Assembly: GCA_035535015.1 (NCBI GenBank)
Contig: DATLQU010000024.1
Span: 54,798 to 118,797 of the forward strand
Direction: 5' to 3'
DNA from: Palsa-661 sp035535015
GTDB lineage: Bacteria; Actinomycetota; Acidimicrobiia; Acidimicrobiales; UBA8190
Length of the DNA: 64,000 nucleotides
The notes under the pieces are model-generated. The model was not told the origin of the DNA and did no database searches. It worked only from the letters and a program-made list of their open reading frames with translations. The number at the start of each line of letters is the position of its first letter. Positions within the stretch are counted from its first letter, which is position 1. Positions 43,966 to 52,599 of the stretch are shown here, piece by piece. The translations under genes and the position numbers were made by a program.

Positions 43966-46086
43966 ATGGAGAGGGCAAATTGTTCAGGAGGGGCCTTGGA
44001 ACCGGAGTGGCTCGATCGGTTGGTGCTGGAGCTCCCCGATGCCGTCGTGGTGGCCGACGGACAGGGCAACCTGATCTGGGGCAATCCGGCGGCCGAGCGG
44101 ATGTTCGGGGTCACGAACGACGAGATCGTCGGCGTGAGTGCACTCGACCTCTTGCACCCCGAGGACCATGAGCTGGCCGTCGCCTCGCTCGAGAGTGTCC
44201 AGGGCAAAGAACGCGGGAGTCCGATCGAGCTCCGGGTGCGATCGGCCACGGGATGGAGACTGGTCGAACTGATCGGTACCAACGTGATCGGCCAACCGCC
44301 CATCGACGGACTGGTGTGGTCGCTGCGGGACCTGACCGATCGGCGGCGCTGGGAGGTGGCGACCAACGACATAGAGCGGTTCCGGTCGCTCGTGCACAAC
44401 TCGGCCAACATCCTGCTGCTGCTCGACAGAACAGGGACGGTGGCGTCCGTGTCGGCCGCCATCACCCGGATGCTCGGCCATGACCAGGAGCTGGTCGAGG
44501 GGCAGCTGCTCGACGATCTGGTGATCCCGACCGACCGGATGACGTTGCGCGCCGCGCTGGTGTCCGTCCTCGACAAGCAGGAACGGGATGAGGGTGCGAC
44601 GGTCGTCGAGGTGTGCCTGCGGCGCCGCGACGGTGGCACGCCCGTGCCGTGTGAACTGAGCATCGTCAACCTGCTCGACGACCCGACGGTCAACGGGTTG
44701 GTGGTCTCGGCGCACAACATCACCCAACTCCGGTCCACCCGCGATGAGCTCGAACGGCTGGCCACCCGGGACGCGCTGACCGGACTACCCAACCGGACGC
44801 TCATCTTGGATCGGATCGAGCAGATGCAGAAGCGCGGCAACCGGACCGGTGCGGGGGGCGCCGTCCTCTTCGTCGATCTCGACCGGTTCAAGGACGTGAA
44901 CGACTCGCTCGGTCACCGGATCGGCGACGACGTACTGCGACAGGTGGCCACCCGGTTCCGCCGGACCCTGCGCGAGTCCGATTCTATCGGTCGGCTGGGG
45001 GGCGACGAATTCGTGGTGCTGGTGGAAGGAGCGGGGGCCAGTCACGCCGAGGGGGCCGCCCAACGGCTGCTCGACGCCCTGGTCGAGCCCTTCTCCGTGC
45101 AGAGTGAAGCCCGGCCGCAGCTCACCGTGTCGGCCAGCATCGGCATCGTGTCGGGGGCGTACAGCTCGGCCGAGGACCTGCTGATGGATGCCGACGTGGC
45201 TCTCTTCGAGGCCAAGGCGGCGGGCCGGAGCCGGGCGCTGCGTTTCGAGCCCGAGATGCGCGGCGCCTTCCGGGCCCGGATCGAACTGGAGAGGGACCTG
45301 CGACTGGCGCTGCAGCGAAGGGAGTTCTTCCTGATGTACCAGCCTGTGGTCGAGCTCGACACCGGCGGGGTGCGCAGTATGGAAGCGCTATTGCGCTGGC
45401 GGTTGCCGTCGGGGCAGGTGGTCGGGCCCGACGCCTTCATTCCGGCGCTCGAGGAATCCGGACAGATCGTCGAGGTGGGCACCTTCGTGCTCAACGAGGC
45501 GTGCCGGATGACCAGGACCTGGCAGGTGCTGGGACTGCCGACCGCCGTCTCGGTGAACGTCTCACCGCGGCAGTTCGAAACGGACATGTTCGTCGACGAG
45601 GTGCACCGGGCGCTCGAACTCTCGGGCCTCGACCCGACCTCGCTGATCCTCGAGATGACAGAGACGACGCTGATGCGCGACTCGCGCGAATCCGACGTGA
45701 GGCTGGCGGCATTGAAGCACCTCGGGGCCCGGCTGGCCATTGACGACTTCGGCACCGGCTACTCGTCCCTGGCCTACCTGCAGAAGTTTCCCGTGGACAT
45801 CATCAAGATCGACCGCGCCTTCATCTCCGGTGCCGTGGTCGACGGACCGAGCGCGGCGCTCGTCCACGCGCTGGTGGAGCTGGGGAATGCCTTGGGGCTC
45901 GAGACGGTGGCGGAAGGGATCGAAACGGCCGATCAGCTGATCCGGCTCCAGCACGAGGGTTGCCACGCCGGACAGGGCTTCTACTTCAGCCGGCCCCTGG
46001 AGTCGGGCGACGCCGAGCTCTTCTTGCGCGCGGCGAGCGAAGACGCCCTCCCCGCCGGCGGCGGCGGCGCCTCTCTACGCCGGTAG
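43966..46086 (+). CDS. PAS-PAS-GGDEF-EAL cyclic-di-GMP enzyme
   Basis: 706 aa from ATG 43966; a TTG at 43996 with AGGAGGGG directly upstream is a strong alternative. Two PAS domains (about 15-125 and 140-260) sense a signal. GGDEF (RLGGDEFVVL, about residue 345) should make c-di-GMP from two GTP, and EAL (SMEALLRW, about 473) should hydrolyse it. Both active sites look intact, including VDLDRFKDVND, DDFGTGYSSL and VAEGIE. No transmembrane segment, so it is cytoplasmic. Net activity cannot be inferred. Confidence 0.95.
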   Translation: MERANCSGGALEPEWLDRLVLELPDAVVVADGQGNLIWGNPAAERMFGVTNDEIVGVSALDLLHPEDHELAVASLESVQGKERGSPIELRVRSATGWRLVELIGTNVIGQPPIDGLVWSLRDLTDRRRWEVATNDIERFRSLVHNSANILLLLDRTGTVASVSAAITRMLGHDQELVEGQLLDDLVIPTDRMTLRAALVSVLDKQERDEGATVVEVCLRRRDGGTPVPCELSIVNLLDDPTVNGLVVSAHNITQLRSTRDELERLATRDALTGLPNRTLILDRIEQMQKRGNRTGAGGAVLFVDLDRFKDVNDSLGHRIGDDVLRQVATRFRRTLRESDSIGRLGGDEFVVLVEGAGASHAEGAAQRLLDALVEPFSVQSEARPQLTVSASIGIVSGAYSSAEDLLMDADVALFEAKAAGRSRALRFEPEMRGAFRARIELERDLRLALQRREFFLMYQPVVELDTGGVRSMEALLRWRLPSGQVVGPDAFIPALEESGQIVEVGTFVLNEACRMTRTWQVLGLPTAVSVNVSPRQFETDMFVDEVHRALELSGLDPTSLILEMTETTLMRDSRESDVRLAALKHLGARLAIDDFGTGYSSLAYLQKFPVDIIKIDRAFISGAVVDGPSAALVHALVELGNALGLETVAEGIETADQLIRLQHEGCHAGQGFYFSRPLESGDAELFLRAASEDALPAGGGGASLRR

Positions 46087-46101
46087 GGAACCCGGCGCCG
46101 T

Positions 46102-46740
46102 TCAGCGCAGGAGCGACACGACGAGGGCCGCTTGACCCAGGTGGTAGGTCACCATGATCCCGACGTCGGCCGGGCCGAAGGGCCGGACGAAACGATTCCA
46201 GGCGATCATCGTGTCCGACGAGACGAAGAGGCCCGCTCCGATGCCGGCCAGAACATTGCCCGTGGCCAGCGCGGTGGCCAACATGGCGCCGATGACCACC
46301 ATGTAGACGGCTACCGGGAGACGTATCGGCCGTTGGCTCCGCAGGGCTTTCAGGACGCGGGCGCCGAGCGGCGACAGGCCAACCAGGACGACAGCGCCAG
46401 CCACGGCGAGGGCCGGAGCGCCAGGGTGATGCGACCAGAAGCCGGCCAGATAGAAGAGGTGGCCCAGGAGGAACGCCCCCAGTCCGGCGATGAAGAGGTC
46501 GGACGGGAGCATGAGCAGGACGTCGCCGGCGAGCGAGCAGACGAGGGCGGCCACGAACCAGTCCCTCCTGGCTCCGGCGTCGGACGCCGGGGTCAGGGCG
46601 ACGGCGGTGAGGATGAGCGCGACCAGGGTGGTCGGTTTGCAGACGTACTCGAGCCGGGTGTTCTCGACCGCACGGGCGATCCAGTCGCCGATGGCCAAGA
46701 GCAGGCCGATGACGAGAAAGGCAGTGGCGAAGCCGGTCAC
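46102..46740 (-). CDS. YhhN-family membrane protein (lysoplasmalogenase-like)
   Basis: 212 aa from GTG 46740, which overlaps the upstream TGA (GTGA). Seven or eight hydrophobic helices with KPTTLVALI, CSLAGDVLLMLP, FLLGHLFYLAGF and FVSSDTMIAWNRF motifs typical of YhhN/TMEM86 lysoplasmalogenases, which cleave the vinyl-ether bond of lysoplasmalogens. Coupled to the TauD-type dioxygenase upstream. Confidence 0.88.
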   Translation of the reverse strand: MTGFATAFLVIGLLLAIGDWIARAVENTRLEYVCKPTTLVALILTAVALTPASDAGARRDWFVAALVCSLAGDVLLMLPSDLFIAGLGAFLLGHLFYLAGFWSHHPGAPALAVAGAVVLVGLSPLGARVLKALRSQRPIRLPVAVYMVVIGAMLATALATGNVLAGIGAGLFVSSDTMIAWNRFVRPFGPADVGIMVTYHLGQAALVVSLLR

Positions 46741-47639
46741 TGCCCGTGGGCGGTGTCGGCCTCCCAGGGGTGCGTGACCGACCCCTTGACGCTCGTCCGG
46801 AACATCTCCCGGCGTTCACCGGCGTAGTCGTTCAGGGCGTTGTGCATGGTGCAGCGGTTGTCCCAGATGGCCAGGGTGTGTCGGGACCAGCGCAGACGGC
46901 AGGTGAAGTTCTCGTTGGTCGCCTGCCGGTAGATGTGGGCCAGCAGTTCTTGGGACTCGATCGGATTCCAACCTTGGAATCGGGTCGTGTAGACGGGATT
47001 GAGGTACAACGCCGGTCGCTTGGTGACCGGGTGCTCGATGACGGCGGGGTGGACGTGCTCGGCGTGGGCGTCGGGTGACGGGGTGATGGCCATGGAGGTG
47101 AGGTCCTTGACCTTGTCGAGGAATCCGCCGGTGCCGTAGGCCATCCCGGCTGAGTGGACGGCGTTCAGAGAGGTCAACGTCTGCTTCAGACCGGGCGACA
47201 GTGACTCGTAGGCCAGGTACTGGTTGGACCAGACGGTGTCGCCCCCGAAGGCCGGGACCTCCCAGGCATGGAGCAGGGTGTACGACGGGGGCTCGGGAAG
47301 GTAACTCAGATCGCTGTGCCAGGCGTTGGCGAAGTTGAGCTGATCTCCCGGCTCCTTGATGACCCGGATGACGTAGGGGCGATCTTCGAGGGGGGAGACG
47401 AAGGGGGTGAGATCTCGACCGCCCAGGAGGTCGGTGATCCGTTCCAGGTCGTCGAGATCGAGATGTTGCTCAGGCAAGAAGACCACGAGGTGGTCGGCCA
47501 GGGCCTTGCGCAGGCCGTCGAGCTGTTTGCTCTCGGTCACCGTGACCAGGTCGATCCCCGTCAGCACCGCGCCCAGCGCCCCGGCGATGGGACGGACGGC
47601 CAAGGACGTGGTGGAATTCACATTCTCCCTTTCGTCCAT
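46737..47639 (-). CDS. TauD/TfdA-family Fe(II)/2-oxoglutarate dioxygenase
   Basis: 300 aa. The iron triad is present: WHSDLSY (His108, Asp110) and MHNALNDY (distal His, near residue 265), with a 2-oxoglutarate-binding Arg in REMFRTSV. The family hydroxylates substrates such as taurine, aryloxyacetates or alkyl sulfates and releases sulfite or an aldehyde. ATG 47639 is used; a GTG six codons later has an AAGGGAGA site and is a good alternative. Stop and start of the next gene overlap by 4 bp. Confidence 0.92.
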   Translation of the reverse strand: MDERENVNSTTSLAVRPIAGALGAVLTGIDLVTVTESKQLDGLRKALADHLVVFLPEQHLDLDDLERITDLLGGRDLTPFVSPLEDRPYVIRVIKEPGDQLNFANAWHSDLSYLPEPPSYTLLHAWEVPAFGGDTVWSNQYLAYESLSPGLKQTLTSLNAVHSAGMAYGTGGFLDKVKDLTSMAITPSPDAHAEHVHPAVIEHPVTKRPALYLNPVYTTRFQGWNPIESQELLAHIYRQATNENFTCRLRWSRHTLAIWDNRCTMHNALNDYAGERREMFRTSVKGSVTHPWEADTAHGQ

Positions 47640-47680
47640 CGGAAAGAAGGCATCCGGACGTAGGTGTTAGCGTCGGTGAA

Positions 47681-48013
47681 GTGTACGCAACCGCTTGGCA
47701 CAACGGAGGGCCACCGGAAGACCCGGCCGGATACGGACTCAGGCTCACCAAAGCCGACCGGGACCGCTACTTCGACTCCAGCTGGGAAGAGGTCGTTCTC
47801 GAGATGGACGGCGCTCCGGCGGCGTCCATCCCTCTGAGCCCCTCCTTCTGGCGAAGCTGCTCCGAACTGCGCTCGGCCACGATCGGCAATTGGCTTCTCT
47901 CGACCGATGCCGCGCCCTGGGCCCAGGGACGCCCACCCGGTATCGCCGTGACACCGATCGAGGGAAACCAGTTCTCCGCCCGGCTGCTCCAACGGCGGGC
48001 GCTCCAGCAGTAG
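47681..48013 (+). CDS. Small conserved hypothetical protein
   Basis: 110 aa from GTG 47681, with TAGCGT (47668-47673) ending 7 nt upstream (leaderless). The pattern WHNGG...GYGLRLTKADRDRYF---W-EVVLEMDG, SPSFWRSCSELRSATIGNWLL and PPGIAVTPIEGNQFSARLL recalls a small actinobacterial family of unknown role. It is a compact mixed alpha/beta protein without signal or membrane segments. Divergent from the TauD gene across about 40 bp. Confidence 0.7.
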   Translation: MYATAWHNGGPPEDPAGYGLRLTKADRDRYFDSSWEEVVLEMDGAPAASIPLSPSFWRSCSELRSATIGNWLLSTDAAPWAQGRPPGIAVTPIEGNQFSARLLQRRALQQ

Positions 48014-48497
48014 CGAGCCGAAGAAGGGGCGACGTCCCATCCCCGATCCCCGAGCCGCGCGCACGCGGCGGAGCGGCACTCCCCTGGAGAGCTTCACCAG
48101 GTTCGTGGCCTCCCGGGGGGCGCCGCATCGGTCGGCTGTTGGCCGCCATCTGATCATCCCCGGTCCGCCTCGGATTTCGGCAGAACCGACTCGTCGGAGA
48201 GTGCTGATAAACATCGTCGGGTGACGCATGGGGGACGAATGACGCCGGTTGTCCGAGGAGATCGGGTCGAAGTGCCTATTTGCTTCGACAGTGCTCTCGA
48301 CGGAAGGTTCTGAATGCAAATCGGGGGGGCTGTCAGAGGCCTACAGGCGGATTGGAGATTTACGGACGGGGTTCCCGCAGCCTCCCGGCGGCCCCGGACA
48401 TTCCTTCGGTGGCCATCCTCCGGCACCGCTCTCGACGCCGTTTCTCATCGCCGCGCCCGGCATGAGGACGATCCGGCAGCTAGGGCGCCGTCGATCC
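48014..48497. other. Gene-free stretch of about 480 bp
   Basis: No reading frame here has convincing protein features on either strand. Local AT-rich patches at about 48190-48330 could carry a promoter, but none is well formed. Nothing else is evident until the hairpin at the end of putA. Confidence 0.5.
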
Positions 48498-48533
48498 GAC
48501 CGCTGCCGACCCGATTCGGGGTCGGCAGCGGTC
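48498..48533 (-). terminator. Hairpin at the 3' end of putA
   Basis: A perfect 15-bp inverted repeat (48498-48512 with 48519-48533) encloses a 6-nt loop, GATTCG. Its right arm begins within the putA stop codon (48532-48534). No U-tract follows, so it may act as an mRNA-stabilising or Rho-independent-like terminator. Confidence 0.7.
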
Positions 48534-51500
48534 AAGGATCATCGGTGGGCAAAGGGGAATAGACGACGTTGCCGTAGCGGTGGAGGCTCCGTGTGACCAC
48601 CTGCTCGCGGAGCCAGCGGAGGAGTTCGATCCGGCCGTGTGAGCAGATCGGTTCGTCGATGACGGTGACCACGTTCTCGGCCGCGGCGACGAGGACCTCG
48701 GGTTCGGCCTGGCCCAAAAGACGCAGACGGACGCCGGTCGAAGATCCGAGCGACGACGCCAGCGCTTCTCCGCTTTCCACCGTGAACTCAGTTCCTGTCG
48801 GCAGAGGCGGCCGTCCCCGCCGAGGTCCCGGACTCGAAACCCGGACGGCCGTGCCCGTCAGGGCGGCGGCGGCCAGGGCTTTGGCCAGCGCCTCGTCGGA
48901 GACGTCATCGCTGATCCGGAGAACGACACCGGGCGAGAAGGGCCGGTAGCGCAGCTGGTTGGACTCGGAGCGGAGGCCGGCCAGTTCCGTGGTACGGCCG
49001 AAATGGGCGTCCCACCAACGCCGGTAGTCGGCCAATGTCGCGTCGACGCCGACCTCGTGCGCATCGTGCCAACGACGGAGGCTCAGCAGATAGTTGGGCC
49101 CGCCGGTCTTGGCCGTGGGGCCGACACTGGAGCGCTTCCATCCCCCGAAGGGTTGCCGTCCGACCAGGGCACCGGTGGTCGGACGATTGACATAGAGGTT
49201 CCCCGCTTCCACGACGTCCACCCAGTGCCGGTGCTCGACCGGGTCGAGTGACTGCAGACCCGCCGTCAATCCGTAGGCCACGGCGTTCTGCCAGGAAATA
49301 GCCTGGTCGAGCGTAACGGCCCGCATGACGGCCAGGACCGGACCGAACCATTCCGTCTGGTGGGCCCACGAGCCGGGTCGCACTCCGATCCGGACGCCGG
49401 GAGACCAGAGGCGCCGGTGCTCGTCGAGGCATCGGGGTTCGACCAACCAGGACTCACCGGGATCGAGGGTGGTGACGGCCCGTTCGAGGGAATCGGTGAA
49501 GGGGCCGACGATGGGTCCGACCTGAGTGGCGGGAGAGGAGGCTGGGCCCACCCGTAGGGCGCGTACGGCATCGGCCAGCTGACGCAGAAACGGGCTCTTG
49601 TCGTAGATCGAGGCGTCGACGATGGCCAGGCTGGCAGCCGAGCACTTCTGGCCGGCGTGGCCGAAGGCCGAACGCACCAGGTCACCAACCGCCTGATCCA
49701 CGTCGGCCGTGGCCGTGACGACGACGGCGTTCTTTCCCGACGTCTCGGCCAGCAGTCGTCGTGACGGAACCCAACCGGCGAACAGGCGGGCCGTGGTCCA
49801 TGATCCCGTCAGGATGACGGCGCTGACCGAGGGATGGGTGATCAGGCGCCGGCCGGGCCCACCATCGGCAGCGGCCAGCACCTGGAGCCGACCGGCGTCG
49901 AGACCGGCCTGGTGCAGTTGTTGGACGAGAAGTCCTGCGGTGGCCGGGGCCTCGGGACTCGGCTTCAGGATCACCGTGTTCCCGGCGGCCAGTGCGGCCA
50001 GGACGCCCCCGGCCGGAATGGCGTAGGGGAAGTTCCACGGGGGGGAGACGACGACGACGCCACACGGCTCACTGGCCACCTCCGCCCCGAGGGTCGTGAG
50101 CAGGTCGATCCCGGCCGCGTACCACCGGGCGTAGTCGACACCCTCGGAAACCTCCGGGTCGGCCTCGGCGAAGGTCTTCGCCGTTTCCGTCGCCATCACC
50201 GACACGGCATCGGACCGGCCGGCGGCCATGACCGCGGCCGCCGCGTCGAGGTGCAGACGTCGTTGCCCCCCCGGCGTCGCCTCCCAGCCGGCGGCGGCCG
50301 CGACCGCACGGGCCACGGCGGCATCGGCGTCGCCGTGGGTCGCCTCGACCGGTGCCGGTCGTCCGGCCGCGGCCAGCGCAGCGAGGGCCCAGTGACGATT
50401 GGCGGGAACGGTCAGATCGGTATCGGGCTCGTTCGTGAACCGGTTGCCGACTTGAGCCGTCGGTGCCTCAGGAGGTGGTTGGGAGCGGTCCTGGAATTGA
50501 AACGGCACCACTGACGCGTGGGTGCGGGTCCGGACCGATGCACGAAAGCGATTCGCCTGCTCCTCCCATTCGGCGCTGCCGGGGGTCATGTCCAAGACGT
50601 GGCGCAGGAAGCCCTCCGGGGTGGTGTTCTCGTCCAGACGGCGGGCCAGGTAGGCCAAGGCATTGCGGAAATTCTGACGGGTCGTGGCCGGGACGTAGAG
50701 CAGGACGTGGCCGCAGTGAGCGATCACCGCCTCCGCCTGGCCATCGGCCATGCCGGCCAGCATCTCGATCTCGACCGGGACCCCCCGATCCCGGGAGAGC
50801 ACCAGAGCCAAGGCCACGTCGAAGAGATTGTGCGAGGCCGCCCCCACACGCACTGATCCATCGGCGGCGGCGGCGAGCAGGCGCTCCAGGAGCGCCACGT
50901 AGGAGGCGTCGGTGTCGGCCTTCGTTCGGTAAGGGGCGGGCGGCCAATCGTGGCTCTCGGCGTCGACTCGTTCCATGGCCAGGTTGGCCCCCTTCACCAG
51001 GCGGATCCGGATGGGGGCCTGGCCGGCCTGCCGGCGTTGGCGGGCGAAGGACAACAACCGGTCGAGAGCCTCGTGGCTGTCGGGCAGATACGCCTGCAGG
51101 GCGATGCCGGCGACCAGCGACGCGAACTCCGGTCGACCGAGAACCCGGGTGAAGGAGGCCACCGTGAGATCGAGATCTCGGTGCTCCTCCATATCGAGAT
51201 TGACGAGCTTGGTGGGCTCGAACGACGACGCCGTTCGATAGAGACGTCGGAGTGAACCGCTGATGCGGGCCACCGAACCCTCGAAATCGAGCAGCGACAG
51301 GCCCTCGGCCATCGAGGAGACCTTGACCGAGACACAGTCGATGTCCGAACGGTGCAGGAGTGCGTCCACTGCGGCCGTCCTCTTCTCGGCTTCCTGTGCA
51401 CCCAGGATCGCCTCGCCCAGGAGGTTCACGTTGGGACGGCGATGGTGGACGTGCAGCCGGGCCAGGCGCCGGCCGAGCCGTGCCGGCTCCGCCGGAAAGA

Positions 51501-51861
51501 CGAGCGGTCTCGCCTCCCGACGCAATCGGGCCGCCACCAGGCCGGTGACGGGACGTGGAGCGGGGCGGGCCATAGCGGCGGCTGCCTGCAGAAGGAGGCG
51601 ATCGGCCACGGAGACCCCGTCGAGATCCCCGGAAGTCACCCGGGCCATCTGGGTGGCCGCTGTCCGGGCGTCCACCGGACGAAGTACCCGATCAGCCAGG
51701 GAAAAGGCCAAACGGGTGCCCGACGAACTGGCCAGGAGCCGGCTGAGGTGACCTTGGCGCCGGCGCTCACGTGACGAGGTCCCGGCTCGCGACGCGGTCA
51801 GGAGATCGGTGGCCAAGGCGACCGACCGCTCGATGAGCTGGTCCTCTGATGAAGACGCCAC
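48532..51861 (-). CDS. putA: Bifunctional proline dehydrogenase / P5C dehydrogenase
   Basis: 1109 aa from GTG 51861; TGTAAT at 51869-51874 lies 7 nt before it. PutA oxidises proline to pyrroline-5-carboxylate with FAD, then to glutamate with NAD. The N-terminal half has the TIM-barrel proline dehydrogenase (KVSSMAEGLSLLDFEG, VNLDMEEHRDLDLT, RLVKGANLAMERVDAE, HNLFDVALAL). The C-terminal half has the aldehyde dehydrogenase: SPPWNFPYAIPAGG, LAETSGKNAVVV (catalytic Glu) and GHAGQKCSAAS (catalytic Cys). A C-terminal domain of about 100 residues follows. No DNA-binding ribbon-helix-helix is seen at the N-terminus, so it is not the trifunctional type. Confidence 0.95.
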   Translation of the reverse strand: MASSSEDQLIERSVALATDLLTASRAGTSSRERRRQGHLSRLLASSSGTRLAFSLADRVLRPVDARTAATQMARVTSGDLDGVSVADRLLLQAAAAMARPAPRPVTGLVAARLRREARPLVFPAEPARLGRRLARLHVHHRRPNVNLLGEAILGAQEAEKRTAAVDALLHRSDIDCVSVKVSSMAEGLSLLDFEGSVARISGSLRRLYRTASSFEPTKLVNLDMEEHRDLDLTVASFTRVLGRPEFASLVAGIALQAYLPDSHEALDRLLSFARQRRQAGQAPIRIRLVKGANLAMERVDAESHDWPPAPYRTKADTDASYVALLERLLAAAADGSVRVGAASHNLFDVALALVLSRDRGVPVEIEMLAGMADGQAEAVIAHCGHVLLYVPATTRQNFRNALAYLARRLDENTTPEGFLRHVLDMTPGSAEWEEQANRFRASVRTRTHASVVPFQFQDRSQPPPEAPTAQVGNRFTNEPDTDLTVPANRHWALAALAAAGRPAPVEATHGDADAAVARAVAAAAGWEATPGGQRRLHLDAAAAVMAAGRSDAVSVMATETAKTFAEADPEVSEGVDYARWYAAGIDLLTTLGAEVASEPCGVVVVSPPWNFPYAIPAGGVLAALAAGNTVILKPSPEAPATAGLLVQQLHQAGLDAGRLQVLAAADGGPGRRLITHPSVSAVILTGSWTTARLFAGWVPSRRLLAETSGKNAVVVTATADVDQAVGDLVRSAFGHAGQKCSAASLAIVDASIYDKSPFLRQLADAVRALRVGPASSPATQVGPIVGPFTDSLERAVTTLDPGESWLVEPRCLDEHRRLWSPGVRIGVRPGSWAHQTEWFGPVLAVMRAVTLDQAISWQNAVAYGLTAGLQSLDPVEHRHWVDVVEAGNLYVNRPTTGALVGRQPFGGWKRSSVGPTAKTGGPNYLLSLRRWHDAHEVGVDATLADYRRWWDAHFGRTTELAGLRSESNQLRYRPFSPGVVLRISDDVSDEALAKALAAAALTGTAVRVSSPGPRRGRPPLPTGTEFTVESGEALASSLGSSTGVRLRLLGQAEPEVLVAAAENVVTVIDEPICSHGRIELLRWLREQVVTRSLHRYGNVVYSPLPTDDP

Positions 51862-51967
51862 TGCTCCTATTACACCTGGATCGGGGCGGCATGGGGCCGA
51901 TGGAACCGGTAGAGAAGGCAGCGCCCCACCGGGTCGTCCGCTACGACCCGGTGGGTTCACTGCCGAG

Positions 51968-52061
51968 CGACGCGTACGGGGCTCGAACCCGTGACCCCCG
52001 GATCGACGGCGTGTCACTCATCATCGACGACCCGGCGCTCTTTCCGCTGAGCTAACGCGTC
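51968..52061 (-). tRNA. tRNA-like gene with a 21-nt insertion in the anticodon arm (perhaps Asp)
   Basis: 94 nt. The 7-bp acceptor stem (GACGCGT with ACGCGTC), T8-A9, D-arm GCTC-AGCGGAAA-GAGC and a perfect T arm ACGGG-TTCGAGC-CCCGT are all present, with discriminator G and no encoded CCA. The anticodon arm is about 21 nt too long because CGTCGAT occurs twice, 21 nt apart. Deleting one copy with the spacer would give CCGGG-TCGTCGA-TCCGG, with anticodon GTC (Asp, which needs G73), but position 33 would be C instead of U. It may be a degenerate or non-standard tRNA. Confidence 0.6.
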
Positions 52062-52203
52062 CGGGTGGCGGGGCCCGGTCCCTTGCAGGTCGATGTCTCC
52101 TCTGGGAGGTGACACCGCGATGGCCGGTGGACAGCCGGTCGGGGCGGACCGGCTTCGTTTGGGGGAGGGGACGTGTCCACCATCCTCCGGGCTCCCGCCA
52201 CAG

Positions 52204-52290
52204 TGCGGGCGGAGAGGGTCGAACTCTCAAGGACCGTCGGTCCGCCGGCTTTTCTGAAACCGGTGCGTCTTGCTGTTCCGCCACGCCCGC
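52204..52290 (-). tRNA. tRNA-Leu(CAG)-like gene with atypical D and anticodon loops
   Basis: 87 nt, class II. Acceptor GCGGGCG/CGCCCGC, variable stem GGACC-GAC-GGTCC and T arm GAGAG-TTCGACC-CTCTC are perfect; discriminator is A as in tRNA-Leu. The D-loop lacks the usual G18-G19 (AGCA in place of TGGC). The anticodon arm reads CCGGT-TTCAGAAAA-GCCGG, a 9-nt loop carrying CAG. It lies 142 bp upstream, in transcript terms, of the other tRNA-like gene. Confidence 0.65.
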
Positions 52291-52293
52291 GCT

Positions 52294-52340
52294 GAGATCG
52301 GCAGGGGTCAGCCGTCCCCGACGGCGGTCGGGCCGATCTC
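52294..52340 (-). other. Nested inverted repeat 5' of the tRNA-like pair
   Basis: GAGATCGGC (52294-52302) pairs with GCCGATCTC (52332-52340), and inside it GCCGTC (52311-52316) pairs with GACGGC (52320-52325). The RNA would form a long two-part stem directly before the tRNA-Leu-like gene, resembling processing stalks seen next to stable RNAs. Confidence 0.6.
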
Positions 52341-52350
52341 ATTGTTGACG

Positions 52351-52371
52351 ATATCTTCAGTTTTCAAGGAT
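52351..52371 (-). promoter_or_regulatory. rRNA-spacer/boxA-like motif
   Basis: On the minus strand TCCTTGAAAACTGAAGATAT closely matches the motif found in rRNA leaders and 16S-23S spacers of Gram-positive bacteria, where boxA-type sites bind antitermination factors. No rRNA gene is present in the window. It precedes the nested stem and the tRNA-like genes, so it may belong to their transcript. The stretch 52372-52537 around it shows no gene. Confidence 0.4.
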
Positions 52372-52537
52372 CTATTTGGACGCGCACCGACCAACCCATA
52401 GAGGCAATTGGGCCCGCCACATCCTCAGAAGCGCAAGAAGTCCGACCTCGTGGGCCGCACCAGCGGCGACCACTCGGTAACCAGCCCCTCACCCCCCCTG
52501 GTTCACTACTCACACTGTCCGTCGGCCCGGAAAACAA

Positions 52538-52567
52538 AGGAGCCGCCTCCTTTCGGAAGCGGCTCCT
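52538..52567 (-). terminator. Intrinsic terminator of a minus-strand RNA unit
   Basis: AGGAGCCGC (52538-52546) pairs with GCGGCTCCT (52559-52567), with three further inner pairs and a TTTC loop. On the minus strand it is followed by TTTGTTTT, giving a classic Rho-independent terminator. It serves transcripts coming from about 52740. Confidence 0.85.
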
Positions 52568-52599
52568 GACGGTGTCCCGGACTTGATTGTCCTGGTCAA

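Noticed and set aside
43773..44891. Long 5' extension of the small HTH-like gene
   Set aside because: This part is antisense to the PAS region of the GGDEF-EAL gene and is Ser/Arg-rich; the real start is at 43772 or 43790.
48249..48596. Small plus-strand frames before putA
   Set aside because: No start signal or protein-like composition; they run into the putA hairpin.
52062..52203. A third tRNA between the two tRNA-like genes
   Set aside because: No T arm or acceptor pairing was found on either strand.
52300..52400. Truncated rRNA gene
   Set aside because: Only a short spacer-like motif is present; no conserved 16S, 23S or 5S segment is seen.
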